Below are positions 16,790-25,688 of a stretch of DNA of 64,000 bases, one piece after another. The translations under genes were made by a program, and so were the position numbers. Each line of letters starts with the position of its first letter. Positions within the stretch are counted from its first letter, which is position 1. The notes beneath the pieces are model-generated. The model saw nothing but the letters and a program-made list of their open reading frames with translations. It made no database searches and was not told the DNA's origin. Source of the stretch: Alphaproteobacteria bacterium. GTDB lineage: Bacteria; Pseudomonadota; Alphaproteobacteria; JAUHZY01. Location of the stretch: NCBI GenBank assembly GCA_030425825.1, contig JAUHZY010000001.1:1336834-1400833 (forward strand), given 5' to 3'.

Positions 16790-17497
16790 ATGAGAAAATT
16801 CTATAAACAAGTCGAAATCTGCAATCAAACGGATGCTAATCCTAAGAAACGTTGCTATACCATCACATTGGATGGCAAGCCTATTAAAACACCTTTAAAA
16901 AACCCTCTAAACTTAGAAAGCAAAAAGCTTTCAGAGAAAATAGCAGCCGAATGGATCGCGCAAGAAGAAGAAATCATTCCACATACGATGCCGCTTACAC
17001 AAATCACCAACACTGCGCTTGATAAACAAAAAAGTGATGTTGAAAATCTCTTTCCTTTTATCGAAACAGACCTGCTCGTTTATCGTGCTCCCAAAGAAGA
17101 AAAAGCGTTGGTAGAAAAGCAAAATGAGCTCTGGGATAAGCCTCTTTTATTTATTGAAAAAGAATTTGATATTAATTTCAAGATAACAAACCAAATAATA
17201 CCTATTCAACAACCCGCAGAAACCATCCAAAAACTACAAAAATTTCTTTACGATCTTCCTGCATTTAAACGCGCAGCCTACCTAAATCTTGTACCGCTAA
17301 CGGGTTCTGTTGTTTTGCCTATTTACGCTTTTTATAATGCCCTTTCTGCAGAAGATGTTTTGAACATTTCTTGCATTGATGAACTCCACCAAATTGAAAG
17401 ATGGGGCCATGATGAAGAGTTATTACAAAGCCTTCAAAATACAAAAAAAGAAATAAGCATTATCTTGGATTTCTACCGATTTTCAGAGGAAGGTTAG
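16790..17497 (+). CDS. ATP12-family F1-ATPase assembly chaperone
   Basis: 235-residue ATP12-like protein. In mitochondria ATP12 binds the F1 alpha subunit before it joins the hexamer; alphaproteobacterial homologues are presumed to do the same. Visible family features are RCYTITLDGKPIKTPLKNPL near the N-terminus (quoted in part), the AAEWIAQEEEIIPHTMPLT segment, LLVYRAP, and the C-terminal IDELHQIERWGHDEE. It starts a plus-strand run of closely packed genes (acylphosphatase, DUF1467, DMT permease, tag) and is divergent from the secreted protein at 16739, with 50 bases for both promoters. Confidence 0.92.
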   Translation: MRKFYKQVEICNQTDANPKKRCYTITLDGKPIKTPLKNPLNLESKKLSEKIAAEWIAQEEEIIPHTMPLTQITNTALDKQKSDVENLFPFIETDLLVYRAPKEEKALVEKQNELWDKPLLFIEKEFDINFKITNQIIPIQQPAETIQKLQKFLYDLPAFKRAAYLNLVPLTGSVVLPIYAFYNALSAEDVLNISCIDELHQIERWGHDEELLQSLQNTKKEISIILDFYRFSEEG

Positions 17498-17498
17498 C

Positions 17499-17777
17499 AT
17501 GCCTGCCTATCACGTGCTTATTACTGGAAAAGTTCAAGGCGTTTATTACCGCAAATGGACCGTCGCACAGGCAAAGCATTTGGAATTAACAGGGTGGGTT
17601 AGAAACTTAAAAGATGGCCGTGTTGAAGCATTTATTCAAGGCAGTGAAATAAATACAAAAGAAATGATTGCGCAATTCCATAGAGGCCCTAAACATGCTA
17701 AAGTGAATGATGTTAAAGCAATCAAAACAGATAAAGACTTAACATTAAAACATTTTAGAAAAAGAGACACGCGATGA
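17499..17777 (+). CDS. acyP: Acylphosphatase
   Basis: 92-residue acylphosphatase, which hydrolyses carboxyl-phosphate bonds such as in acetyl phosphate or 1,3-bisphosphoglycerate. The signature GKVQGVYYRKW carries the catalytic arginine in the phosphate loop and GWVRNLKDGRVEAFIQG carries the catalytic asparagine. Start lies one base after the ATP12 stop, and the stop overlaps the next gene by four bases (ATGA). Confidence 0.93.
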   Translation: MPAYHVLITGKVQGVYYRKWTVAQAKHLELTGWVRNLKDGRVEAFIQGSEINTKEMIAQFHRGPKHAKVNDVKAIKTDKDLTLKHFRKRDTR

Positions 17778-18019
17778 GTATTACGTCAGGAATTGTTGTT
17801 TATATTGTTGTTTGGTGGATGGTTTTTCTAGCCTCTCTTTCTTTCGGGATTGAAGTGCCAGAAAAACAAAAAAAAGGGCATGCGACCAGCGCGCCAAAAG
17901 ACCCTCTTATCTTAAAAAAAGCTATCATTACAACGATTATATCATTTGTTGTTTGGTATGCTATTGACCGTATTATTGATGCCAGTGTCTTTAATCTTCG
18001 ACCAACACAAATTCCATGA
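17774..18019 (+). CDS. DUF1467 family membrane protein
   Basis: Small inner-membrane protein (81 aa) of the DUF1467 family, common in alphaproteobacteria. Two hydrophobic helices are visible, residues 6-25 (GIVVYIVVWWMVFLASLSFG) and 52-68, joined by a charged loop with PEKQKKGH. No catalytic residue is apparent; function unknown. It overlaps the genes on both sides by four bases, so it is translated with them. Confidence 0.82.
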   Translation: MSITSGIVVYIVVWWMVFLASLSFGIEVPEKQKKGHATSAPKDPLILKKAIITTIISFVVWYAIDRIIDASVFNLRPTQIP

Positions 18020-18903
18020 GAAAAACTTACCTTAACGCATCAGACAATCTAAAAGGTATTTTTTGGATTCTTGTCTCGTCGATTTGTTTTACAATGATGA
18101 CAGCTTACGTAAAAATGCTTAGCCAAGGTTTTGCCTTGGTAGAAATTATATTTTTTCGCTTTCTTTTTGCCTTCATTCCTCTTGTTTTTATGATTCATTT
18201 TCGTGGGTGGGCGCGTATTAAAACAAATAAAATAAAGATTCACTTTATTCGTTCTTTTATCGGGTTTGGAGCTGCTTTATCAGGCTTTTATGCTCTCTCA
18301 AAAGCGCCTCTCGCCGAAGCGATGACCCTTAATCAAACAATTCCTCTTTTCATGGTTTTTTGGGCGGCTTTTTTTCTAGGTGAAACTGTTTACTGGCGGC
18401 GCAAGCTTGCAACATTGGTTGGGTTTATTGGTGTTATGATTATTTTTCGACCAGGATTTGACGAGCCTAATTTTTACCTTCTTTTTGCTTTACTCGGTGC
18501 TTTTTTTATTTCTATAAGCTTGGTTCTTGTCAAACGTTTAACGCGCACAGAAGACCCTTTCGGTATGATTTTCTATCTTAGTCTTTTCATTTTTGCTTTT
18601 TCTGGCATCCCCATGCTTTTTTTCTGGAAAACACCCGATTTAGGTGAGTGGATATACCTGCTTGCCTCAGGCATCTTTGGCTTCGGTGGACAAGTCGGAA
18701 TGGTTCTTGGTTATAAATATGCAGAAGCATCTGTTGCAGCACCAATTGGCTATATTACAATTCCTTTCTCGTTTTTTGCAGGCATTTGGTTTTTTGGTGA
18801 AACCATTGATATTTGGTTGATCATGGGAGCAAGTTTGATTATTGCCAGCATGACGTATTTGGCATATCGCGAAGAACAATTAAAAAGACAAAACAGACAA
18901 TGA
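18016..18903 (+). CDS. DMT-superfamily (EamA) permease
   Basis: Inner-membrane transporter of 295 aa with ten predicted helices in two EamA repeats: the first about residues 14-140 (with GFYALSKAPLAEAMTLNQT, ending in the short GFIGVMIIFRPGF motif), the second about 150-285 (with GYKYAEASVAAPIGYI). This pattern marks drug/metabolite exporters of the RhtA/YedA type; the substrate cannot be predicted. Its last codons overlap the tag start by four bases. Confidence 0.88.
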   Translation: MRKTYLNASDNLKGIFWILVSSICFTMMTAYVKMLSQGFALVEIIFFRFLFAFIPLVFMIHFRGWARIKTNKIKIHFIRSFIGFGAALSGFYALSKAPLAEAMTLNQTIPLFMVFWAAFFLGETVYWRRKLATLVGFIGVMIIFRPGFDEPNFYLLFALLGAFFISISLVLVKRLTRTEDPFGMIFYLSLFIFAFSGIPMLFFWKTPDLGEWIYLLASGIFGFGGQVGMVLGYKYAEASVAAPIGYITIPFSFFAGIWFFGETIDIWLIMGASLIIASMTYLAYREEQLKRQNRQ

Positions 18904-19451
18904 CAGATTATTGTGAAATTGCCAAAGACCACCCGCTTCATGGTCCATACCATGATCACGAATACGGCTTTCCACAAACAGAAGATACTGTTTTATTTGA
19001 ACGCCTCATCTTAGAACTTAACCAAGCCGGTCTTTCTTGGGCCACAATTCTTAAAAAACGTGACGGTTTCACAAAAGCCTATGAAGGGTTTAATATTCAA
19101 AAAATTGCGCTCTACCAAGAACGTGATATTGAAAGATTGCTAAGCGATAAAAGTATCATACGCAATCGCCTAAAGATTAAGGCTGCAATTTATAACGCAA
19201 ACCAGGTTATCAAACTACAAAATGAATTTGGGTCTTTTAAAGCATGGCTTGATCACCATCACCCAAAACAAAAAAAAGAGTGGGTTATACTTTTTCGCAA
19301 AACATTTAAGTTCATGGGGCCAGAAATCGTCGGTGAATTTCTTATGAGTCTTGGATATCTGCCAGGAGCACATCATCAATCCTGCCCTATTTACAAAGAA
19401 ATAGAAGAAGACTACCCACCTTTTATATCCCAAACTGCACAAGATAAATAA
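18900..19451 (+). CDS. tag: DNA-3-methyladenine glycosylase I
   Basis: Base-excision repair enzyme (183 aa) removing 3-methyladenine from alkylated DNA. The start at ATG 18900 overlaps the upstream stop in an ATGA arrangement and gives the family N-terminus. The zinc-binding residues are conserved: C5 and H18 (YHDHEYG), and the C-terminal H and C in GAHHQSCPIY. The catalytic-region FERLILELNQAGLSW and the helix-hairpin segment IIRNRLKIKAAIYNA are intact. Its 3' end overlaps the convergent antiporter gene by 29 bases. Confidence 0.94.
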   Translation: MTDYCEIAKDHPLHGPYHDHEYGFPQTEDTVLFERLILELNQAGLSWATILKKRDGFTKAYEGFNIQKIALYQERDIERLLSDKSIIRNRLKIKAAIYNANQVIKLQNEFGSFKAWLDHHHPKQKKEWVILFRKTFKFMGPEIVGEFLMSLGYLPGAHHQSCPIYKEIEEDYPPFISQTAQDK

Positions 19452-20349
19452 CATAAGCACAAAGTAGTAAAGCGCCTTCAAAGCGTGATATTTTACCTTT
19501 GTGGTATGCAAAAGCACCCATCAACAAAGTGGCCCCTAACAGCACCCACATGTCACGATTAATAACTTCTGCATCAATCGGATAAGGCTTTACGATGGAA
19601 GTACTTCCCATAATCAGAAGGATATTAAAAATATTACTGCCAATCACATTACCAAGCGCCATCTCAGTATGCTTACGAAATGCAGCAACAACACTTGCAA
19701 CTAACTCAGGTAAGGATGTACCAAGCGCCACAATTGTCAGTCCAATCACAGCTTCGCTAATGCCAAAGCTACGCGCAAGATCTGCGGCACCATCGACAAA
19801 AATGTTAGCAGAAAAATACAAAAGGCCAAAGCCCACAAGAACCAGAATTAAGGCAACGCCGAGATTTGATTTAACAATAAGCTCTTCGACTTCTTCAGCT
19901 GCCCCTTCAATCTTTCCATGTTTGTAAGATATCCTTAAATAAGCACCAAGAAGAAAAAGCATAAAGATACCTGTCATCATACCTAAGGAACCTATTAAAA
20001 GGCTAATGACAACGAAAACACATGTGGTGATCAACAGCATACCACCATCACGAAATAAAGTTTCTTTGTTTGTCAGAACAGGATAAAGAGCACTTACCGC
20101 ACCAAGAACCAATAACGAGTTTGTAATATTACTGCCAACAGCATTCCCAATGGCAATCCCTGGAAGTCCCATCAATACAGAACGCATCGAAACAACAAGT
20201 TCAGGAAGAGACGTAGCAAGCGCCAAAACAGTCAATCCAATCAGCATCGGAGAAAGCTTTAAACGGCTAGCAAGTGAAACAGCCCCACGCACCATCACTT
20301 CGCCACCGAAAAAAAGACCAATCACGCCGATTAGAATATTGATATACAT
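19423..20349 (-). CDS. Calcium/sodium antiporter
   Basis: Membrane exchanger of 308 aa from the CaCA superfamily (YrbG type). The two inverted alpha repeats are clear: LALATSLPELVVS with GNAVGSNITNSLLVLG in the first half, and VALGTSLPELVAS with GNVIGSNIFNILLIMG in the second; these form the ion-binding sites. Start set at ATG 20349, preceded by GGGAG; a longer frame upstream would run into the promoter region shared with the divergent esterase at 20398. The central loop is short, as in bacterial exchangers. The 3' end overlaps tag. Confidence 0.9.
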   Translation of the reverse strand: MYINILIGVIGLFFGGEVMVRGAVSLASRLKLSPMLIGLTVLALATSLPELVVSMRSVLMGLPGIAIGNAVGSNITNSLLVLGAVSALYPVLTNKETLFRDGGMLLITTCVFVVISLLIGSLGMMTGIFMLFLLGAYLRISYKHGKIEGAAEEVEELIVKSNLGVALILVLVGFGLLYFSANIFVDGAADLARSFGISEAVIGLTIVALGTSLPELVASVVAAFRKHTEMALGNVIGSNIFNILLIMGSTSIVKPYPIDAEVINRDMWVLLGATLLMGAFAYHKGKISRFEGALLLCAYVIYLVQFGI

Positions 20350-20397
20350 TTGAAGACTCCCTATAGTTAGGCCGCAGTTTAAACAAAGGAACAAAAA

Positions 20398-21045
20398 ATG
20401 ACAAACCAATTAACAGGACCCGCTCTCCCCCCACTTTCAGGCAACAAACCAAAACAACTTGTTGTTATTTTGCATGGATATGGAGCAGATGGTGCAAACC
20501 TTATTGGTCTTGGATTTGAATGGCAACAAGATTTGCCGGATGCAGAGTTTCTTGCACCCAATGCTCACCAATTCTGTGAAATGGGTGGTGGTGGATATCA
20601 ATGGTTTTCATTGATGGAACGCAGCCGTGAGAACTATCTGAGAGGCGCAAAAGCAGCAGCCCCTATTTTGGATGCTTATTTGGATGAAGAGCTTAAAAAG
20701 CGTGATTTAAGCGACAAAGACCTTGCTCTTGTCGGCTTTTCACAAGGCACAATGATGTCGCTTTACAATGCGCCAAGACGTCAAAATGCATGTGCAGGCG
20801 TTTTGGGTTATTCAGGCAGACTACTAGGTGAGGACACATTAAAAGACACATCCGCACGCCCTCCAGTTCGCCTGGTTCATGGTGAAGCAGATGATGTCGT
20901 TCCTTTTGAGTCAATGGCACATGCCGAGAGCCATCTCAGCAATGCAGGGTTTTCCGTCGACAGTTTTGGCCGTCCAGGATTACCACACAGTATTGATGAC
21001 AAAGGTATAAAGCTTGGGCGAGAGTTCTTGAAAAGTGTTTTTTAA
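20398..21045 (+). CDS. Carboxylesterase/phospholipase family alpha/beta hydrolase
   Basis: 215-residue serine hydrolase related to Pseudomonas carboxylesterase and acyl-protein thioesterase. Features in order: oxyanion segment LHGYGADGANL (26-36), nucleophile elbow GFSQGT, catalytic aspartate in HGEADDVVP and histidine in GLPHSID. No signal peptide, so cytoplasmic. It likely cleaves short-chain esters or lysophospholipids; specificity cannot be told. AAAGGA precedes ATG 20398. The last four bases overlap the convergent coq7 gene. Confidence 0.88.
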   Translation: MTNQLTGPALPPLSGNKPKQLVVILHGYGADGANLIGLGFEWQQDLPDAEFLAPNAHQFCEMGGGGYQWFSLMERSRENYLRGAKAAAPILDAYLDEELKKRDLSDKDLALVGFSQGTMMSLYNAPRRQNACAGVLGYSGRLLGEDTLKDTSARPPVRLVHGEADDVVPFESMAHAESHLSNAGFSVDSFGRPGLPHSIDDKGIKLGREFLKSVF

Positions 21046-21578
21046 AAACGTTTTGACAACCAAATAGCCAGCTTTGATCCAGCTTTAATAGCACCGCTAA
21101 GAACTTCATAACCAATAGCTTCACGTCCGCCATACTCAATTCCTATATCACGATGATGTAGTTCATCTTCACGGAATTTGATAAGCTTCTTTTTTAACTC
21201 TTCTTCTTCATCACCTAATGCTTCTATTTGCTCTTGATAGTGTTCATCAATTGTTTCTTCCACTGCGATCGTACAGGCCATCGCCGCTTTTTCACCCATC
21301 AAAGCTGTCGCAGCGCCAAGTGCAAAACCAGCAACATGCCAGAGGGGTGTGAAAACTGTTGGACGCACACGGCGTTGAGCAATCAGCTCTTCAAAAGCGT
21401 CTAAATGCTCTTGTTCATGCGCTAACATCTCTTCTAGAACAGGTGTGTTTTTTAGAATTGCCATCTGGCCTTTATAAATACGAATTGCACCATATTCGCC
21501 AGCATGATCAACACGAATCATTTGTTCAATTTCTTGTGCCTTATCCAAATCACCTGGCCATTTAGGCTTTGCTTTCAT
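21042..21578 (-). CDS. coq7: Demethoxyubiquinone hydroxylase
   Basis: Coq7-family di-iron hydroxylase (178 aa), performing the last hydroxylation in ubiquinone synthesis at the membrane surface. The carboxylate/histidine iron ligands are visible: E28 (DHAGEYGA), E55 with H58 (HEQEH), E107 or E108 (AVEETID), and E139 with H142 (EDELHHRD). The start at 21578 is supported by GGAGG seven bases upstream; a further in-frame ATG at 21596 would sit before that site. The 5' end overlaps dsbB, so the two are translationally coupled. Confidence 0.94.
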   Translation of the reverse strand: MKAKPKWPGDLDKAQEIEQMIRVDHAGEYGAIRIYKGQMAILKNTPVLEEMLAHEQEHLDAFEELIAQRRVRPTVFTPLWHVAGFALGAATALMGEKAAMACTIAVEETIDEHYQEQIEALGDEEEELKKKLIKFREDELHHRDIGIEYGGREAIGYEVLSGAIKAGSKLAIWLSKRF

Positions 21579-22038
21579 GACGCAACCTCCAAACACTAAA
21601 AACTGTCAACCCCATCGAAAGAAGCATGCTGTAAGCTGCCAATGAGAGACCTAAAAAAGACCACTGCACTTCATCACAACGTACAATAGGAGCCGTCATG
21701 ATTTGATTAATAAGCTCTTCCATTGTTTCAACATTTGTGCCGCTACAGGCTGTAAACCCCTCCCACCAGCTTTGCTCAATACCAACATGATAAAAACCCA
21801 GCAAAACATTTACGGAAAAAATGATAATAAACTCTATTAAAACAAGACGACGCAAGCCAGGCCTTTTCCAACCCAAAAGCGCAACGACAAGACCAATAAC
21901 ATATGGCCAGCGCTGATAAAGACAGAGTGGGCAAGGGTGAAGTCCAACAACAAATTGGAAAAAAATTGCCATCACAAGGCTTGCTGCACAAACAGCAAAA
22001 ACAATCTGGAAAAAGTATTTATTTAAATGATCATTCAT
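21562..22038 (-). CDS. dsbB: Disulfide bond formation protein B
   Basis: Inner-membrane quinone reductase (158 aa) that reoxidises periplasmic DsbA. Four hydrophobic helices; the first periplasmic cysteine pair is C36-P-L-C39 and the second pair C98 and C121, as in DsbB. The arginine following the first pair (YQRWPY) matches the quinone-binding arginine. Its start overlaps the priA stop by one base, and its end overlaps coq7 by 17 bases. A DsbA gene is not in the window. Confidence 0.92.
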   Translation of the reverse strand: MNDHLNKYFFQIVFAVCAASLVMAIFFQFVVGLHPCPLCLYQRWPYVIGLVVALLGWKRPGLRRLVLIEFIIIFSVNVLLGFYHVGIEQSWWEGFTACSGTNVETMEELINQIMTAPIVRCDEVQWSFLGLSLAAYSMLLSMGLTVFSVWRLRHESKA

Positions 22039-24023
22039 TACATAAAGCCATAAGGGTCAATATCAATCTTCATTTTTATTCTACTCGGACACCCTATCTT
22101 TGCAATCCAATTCCGTAGAAAAGGTTGAAGAAGTTTTTCTCTTGGCCCCATCACAAGAAAACGCCGACGATGATGCTGTCGCAATAAGCGCATTGGCGCA
22201 GGCGCAGGACCTAAAACCTTTAGTCCGTCTTCACGTGGAACAGCACGGCTTAGGGCATGGCAATACTGATCCAGAAATCCCTCATTAGTCGAAGATAAAA
22301 TAAGCGCTGCCATCCGCCCAAAAGGAGGCAGCAAACCCTGACGCCTGATATCACGTTCGCTTTCCATGAAAGCGTCCCGGTCCCAATTTTTAAGAGCTTG
22401 CATAACAGGATGGTTGGCCTGATGTGTTTGGATATAAACCTCACCTGATTTCTCTTCACGCCCTGCTCGCCCTGCAACCTGGTGCAACATTTGGTATGTT
22501 TTCTCGCCTGCCCTGAAATCACCGCCCATCAAGCCAAGATCTGCATCAACAACACCAACAAGTGTCAGGTGAGGAAAGTGATGCCCCTTTGCGACCATTT
22601 GCGTGCCAATAATAATGTCTATTTCCCGTGCTTCTATTTTTTCAATGAGAACACCTAGATCATCTGTTGTCTTGATATGATCACTTGTCATAAAACCCAG
22701 CCGGGCATCAGGAAAAAGAGAAGAAACTTCTTCGGCAAGCCTCTCAACACCAGGTCCGCATGCTGCAAAAGAATCCTCCTCTTCACAAGAAGGGCACGCT
22801 TCCGGCAACCACCCTTTATGCCCACAGTGATGACACTGCAAAGACATTTTATTTTTATGCGAATGTGCAACAAGCCATGCTGAGCAGCTGGGGCACTCAA
22901 ACCGATATCCACATGTCCGACAAAGAATAAGGGGCGCATATCCACGGCGGTTTAAAAAAAGAAGGCTTTGATCACCTGCCTCTATATTTAACTTTAAAGC
23001 CGCCTTTAAAGGTGTTGAAATCCATGTCTGTGATGCCAGCTTTTCTTCTTCAAGATTGATGATTTTGACATCTGGCAATTGCGCTTCTTTGTGTCGCGAT
23101 GGAAGGTGTAAAAGAGTGTATTTTCCTTCTTTATAATTTGTATAACTTTCAACAGAAGGTGTTGCAGAAGCAAGTACAATAGGGATATTTTCTTCTCTGG
23201 CACGCACCACTGCCATATCACGCGCATGGTAGAGCAGTCCACCATCTTCTTGCTTGAAGCTATGCTCATGCTCTTCATCGACAATGATTGCCTTTAGGTT
23301 ATTAAAAGGAAGGAAAAGCGAAGAACGGGCACCCACAACAACATTCACGTTGCCTTGAATAACAGCTTTCCATGTTTCCCTTTTCTCAGCAGCCCCAACA
23401 TGACTATGCCAAACACCAGGCGCCACACCAAAACGATTCTTAAAGCGTTCCAACCATTGTGAAGACAGAGCAATTTCGGGCAACAAGACAAGAATTTGAC
23501 AGGCTTTTTCTCTCTTGATCAATTGATCAATAAAATCAAAATAAACCTCTGTTTTTCCTGATCCAGTCACACCATCTAAAATATTAACTGAGAAGTTTTT
23601 TTCTTGAGAAAGAGCTTGCGAAGATGCTTTTTGCTGGTCGGAGAGTTTTAATTCATCATGTAAAAGAGGTGTCTCAAAAACAAATTTCTTTCTTGTTTTT
23701 TTGTTCAGAAAAACATCTTTCGGTGGCAAAGCAGCGCGAACAACTTCTCCTATTGGCGCCATTGTATAAGAAGAGATCCACTTTATAAAATTAAGATAAC
23801 TATTCTTTAGCTTCGGAAAATCATGAAAAACTGATTCAATACTCTTAATTTTTGAGGCGTCTAAAGAAGGCTCGTTTTTTGAAACAACAATCCCAATGGC
23901 AGAACCTGAACCAAAAGGCACTCTAACAAAATGACCGATCTCGATAGATCCCAGAGAATCGTCATAAAAATAATCAAAAAACTTATCAAACGGTCTCGGA
24001 ACGACAACTTGAACACATTTCAA
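22038..24023 (-). CDS. priA: Primosomal replication restart helicase PriA
   Basis: 3'-5' DNA helicase (661 aa) that reloads the replisome at stalled forks. The order is a DNA-binding N-terminus (about 1-140), helicase lobe 1 with Walker A GVTGSGKTEVYF and DEEHEHSFKQ, a zinc-binding insert with eight cysteines (CRTCGYRFECPSC ... CHHCGHKGWLPEACPSC), then lobe 2 with GTQMVAKGHHFP and QVAGRAGR. It is about 70 residues shorter than the E. coli protein, mainly at the N-terminus. The start is a TTG (24023) two bases after the upstream stop; no in-frame ATG lies nearby. Confidence 0.95.
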   Translation of the reverse strand: MKCVQVVVPRPFDKFFDYFYDDSLGSIEIGHFVRVPFGSGSAIGIVVSKNEPSLDASKIKSIESVFHDFPKLKNSYLNFIKWISSYTMAPIGEVVRAALPPKDVFLNKKTRKKFVFETPLLHDELKLSDQQKASSQALSQEKNFSVNILDGVTGSGKTEVYFDFIDQLIKREKACQILVLLPEIALSSQWLERFKNRFGVAPGVWHSHVGAAEKRETWKAVIQGNVNVVVGARSSLFLPFNNLKAIIVDEEHEHSFKQEDGGLLYHARDMAVVRAREENIPIVLASATPSVESYTNYKEGKYTLLHLPSRHKEAQLPDVKIINLEEEKLASQTWISTPLKAALKLNIEAGDQSLLFLNRRGYAPLILCRTCGYRFECPSCSAWLVAHSHKNKMSLQCHHCGHKGWLPEACPSCEEEDSFAACGPGVERLAEEVSSLFPDARLGFMTSDHIKTTDDLGVLIEKIEAREIDIIIGTQMVAKGHHFPHLTLVGVVDADLGLMGGDFRAGEKTYQMLHQVAGRAGREEKSGEVYIQTHQANHPVMQALKNWDRDAFMESERDIRRQGLLPPFGRMAALILSSTNEGFLDQYCHALSRAVPREDGLKVLGPAPAPMRLLRQHHRRRFLVMGPREKLLQPFLRNWIAKIGCPSRIKMKIDIDPYGFM

Positions 24024-24024
24024 T

Positions 24025-25443
24025 TTATTTACCCACTATCTTCGCATTTAAGTTTGTCGCAAGCGCAGAAGGTGAAACCAATATAAGCTGTGTCATTTCA
24101 CCCACACTTATTGGAAGGCGCGGTCGTAAAGAAAAAGAGATACTGTTTTTGTTTTTTAAGAAGGTTTTGATCGCTTCATGCGCCTCCATTTTCAGCATTG
24201 TCTTTTGTGGGCCCATTGCCTCATCGAAAGCAGCTAAAATATTTTCATGAATTTTCTCTTCTGTGATACCGTTTTTTTCTGCCCTAAAAGCAAACCCTTT
24301 TTCCATCAATCCATGATCCATGTAAGAAAGATTAAAGTCTTTTAACTCAATTGTTTTGACAAAAAACACCTCATCAACCGATGTAACATAAGAGGGGTCT
24401 ATGTTCGTGAAAACAGCATCAAATCGAACACCAAAATTTCGAAGAAGATCCAGATCCAAGTCCAGCCTTATACTCTTATCTTCACGGTCAAAATCATAAG
24501 AGAATTTATAGGCACCCTGGATATCATTTCCGCCCAATGCTTTGATAAGACCAAACTCCTGCCTTACAGCAAGAATATTTTTATTCTCTTCTTCCATGAT
24601 TTTTTGCAAGCGTTCAAGAGGTACGAAAAACTGGAAACCCTCAACTGACTGCTGAAGAGACGTAGGAAAAACACCATCAACCTTCTTTGACCATTTCACA
24701 GCATCTGCCTTCACAGTCAAGTCAAGACGCGGAATGCCGAAATGAAGTGCACGCAAAATGTGCTGTGCAACGTCTAAGTCTCTTTCATACAAAAAAGAAA
24801 GCGCATAAGGCAGAGGATCAGAATCAACTTTTTCTGGTGTCGGGCGCTTTTCAACACCCTCCTCTTGCAAAGCATATTGCTTGATTGAGCCCGCCTCCGA
24901 ATCCTCTAATAATCCTTTGAGACTGAAGGTCAATGATGTGATTAAGCCATCCTTTTTTTTTATGTCTCCAAAATTAATTTCCGAGAACTTGTAGGCCGGC
25001 AACCCCTCTTCATCAAGTATTGCAATATCACGCAGAATAATATCATCATTTGTTTTTTGGTATTTTAAAGAAGCAGCATGATAAACAACTGACTGGTTCG
25101 ACCCTTTAGAGATCCAGCCTTCGATAAAAAGATCAATGAGGTCAGCTTTTAAATGAAAACTGGAGACCTTTCCAGAAGACAGACCAACATCAGAAATTGT
25201 CACCTTACCTGCACCTAAACGGTTTTGAGGCTTCTTGAGAAAACCACCAACCTCAAGGTCCTCAATCACAACGCGCCGACGAAAAGGATTAACGTCTATC
25301 TTATTAAAAGACACATCATATTGGCTTAAAGAGGCATAAATAGCCTTTTCGATTTTGCTTTTCAGATATGCATGTGCTCCCCATAGACCAGCTCCAATAA
25401 AAAGAGCAGAAAAGAGCAGAATAAGTATCTTTTTACGTTGCAA
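24025..25443 (-). CDS. Membrane-anchored periplasmic protein, AsmA-like or DUF945-like
   Basis: 472 residues: a short basic start (MQRKK), one hydrophobic helix (6-27), then a long region with no further membrane helix, so an inner-membrane anchored periplasmic protein. The stretch VDVNPFRRRVVIEDLEVGG (residues about 50-67, partly quoted) recalls the start of AsmA/DUF748 domains, where a strand-rich repeat follows the anchor. I cannot place it more precisely. The start is TTG 25443 with GGGAG six bases before. It is the first gene of the priA-dsbB-coq7 run and ends one base before the priA start. Confidence 0.7.
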   Translation of the reverse strand: MQRKKILILLFSALFIGAGLWGAHAYLKSKIEKAIYASLSQYDVSFNKIDVNPFRRRVVIEDLEVGGFLKKPQNRLGAGKVTISDVGLSSGKVSSFHLKADLIDLFIEGWISKGSNQSVVYHAASLKYQKTNDDIILRDIAILDEEGLPAYKFSEINFGDIKKKDGLITSLTFSLKGLLEDSEAGSIKQYALQEEGVEKRPTPEKVDSDPLPYALSFLYERDLDVAQHILRALHFGIPRLDLTVKADAVKWSKKVDGVFPTSLQQSVEGFQFFVPLERLQKIMEEENKNILAVRQEFGLIKALGGNDIQGAYKFSYDFDREDKSIRLDLDLDLLRNFGVRFDAVFTNIDPSYVTSVDEVFFVKTIELKDFNLSYMDHGLMEKGFAFRAEKNGITEEKIHENILAAFDEAMGPQKTMLKMEAHEAIKTFLKNKNSISFSLRPRLPISVGEMTQLILVSPSALATNLNAKIVGK

Positions 25444-25555
25444 TATTATCTCCCGTCGCTGTTTTTTACATCCTAATATGATTTATAAGACAAGTCTACT
25501 GATAGTGCTTGATAAGCGCTCTAATATTTGGCATTTTGGGTAAGCCATTATATAG

Positions 25556-25644
25556 GCGGTCGTGGCGGAATTGGTAGACGCGCAGCGTTGAGGTCGCTGT
25601 GGGAGATTTATCCCGTGGAAGTTCGAGTCTTCTCGACCGCACCA
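25556..25644 (+). tRNA. tRNA-Leu (GAG)
   Basis: Cloverleaf of 89 nt including an encoded CCA end. The acceptor arm is GCGGTCG paired with CGACCGC, the D-arm holds GGCGGAATTGGTAGAC, the anticodon stem CAGCG/CGCTG encloses TTGAGGT giving anticodon GAG, and there is the long variable arm of leucine tRNAs (TGGGAGATTTATCCCGT), followed by the T-arm with GTTCGAGTC. It reads CUC and CUU codons. Confidence 0.96.
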
Positions 25645-25648
25645 AATT

Positions 25649-25663
25649 GGTAAATGATTTACC
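25649..25663 (+). other. Small perfect hairpin between tRNA-Leu and maeB
   Basis: GGTAAA (25649-25654) and TTTACC (25658-25663) around TGA, 5 bases after the tRNA end and 26 bases before the maeB ATG. No T-tract follows, so it may be a processing or leader structure rather than a terminator. Confidence 0.4.
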
Positions 25664-25688
25664 GCCTGCGGGTTTAGAGGAGTAACTT

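Noticed and set aside
21578-21596. Upstream coq7 start at 21596
   Set aside because: The Shine-Dalgarno GGAGG lies between it and ATG 21578 and is correctly spaced only for the latter.
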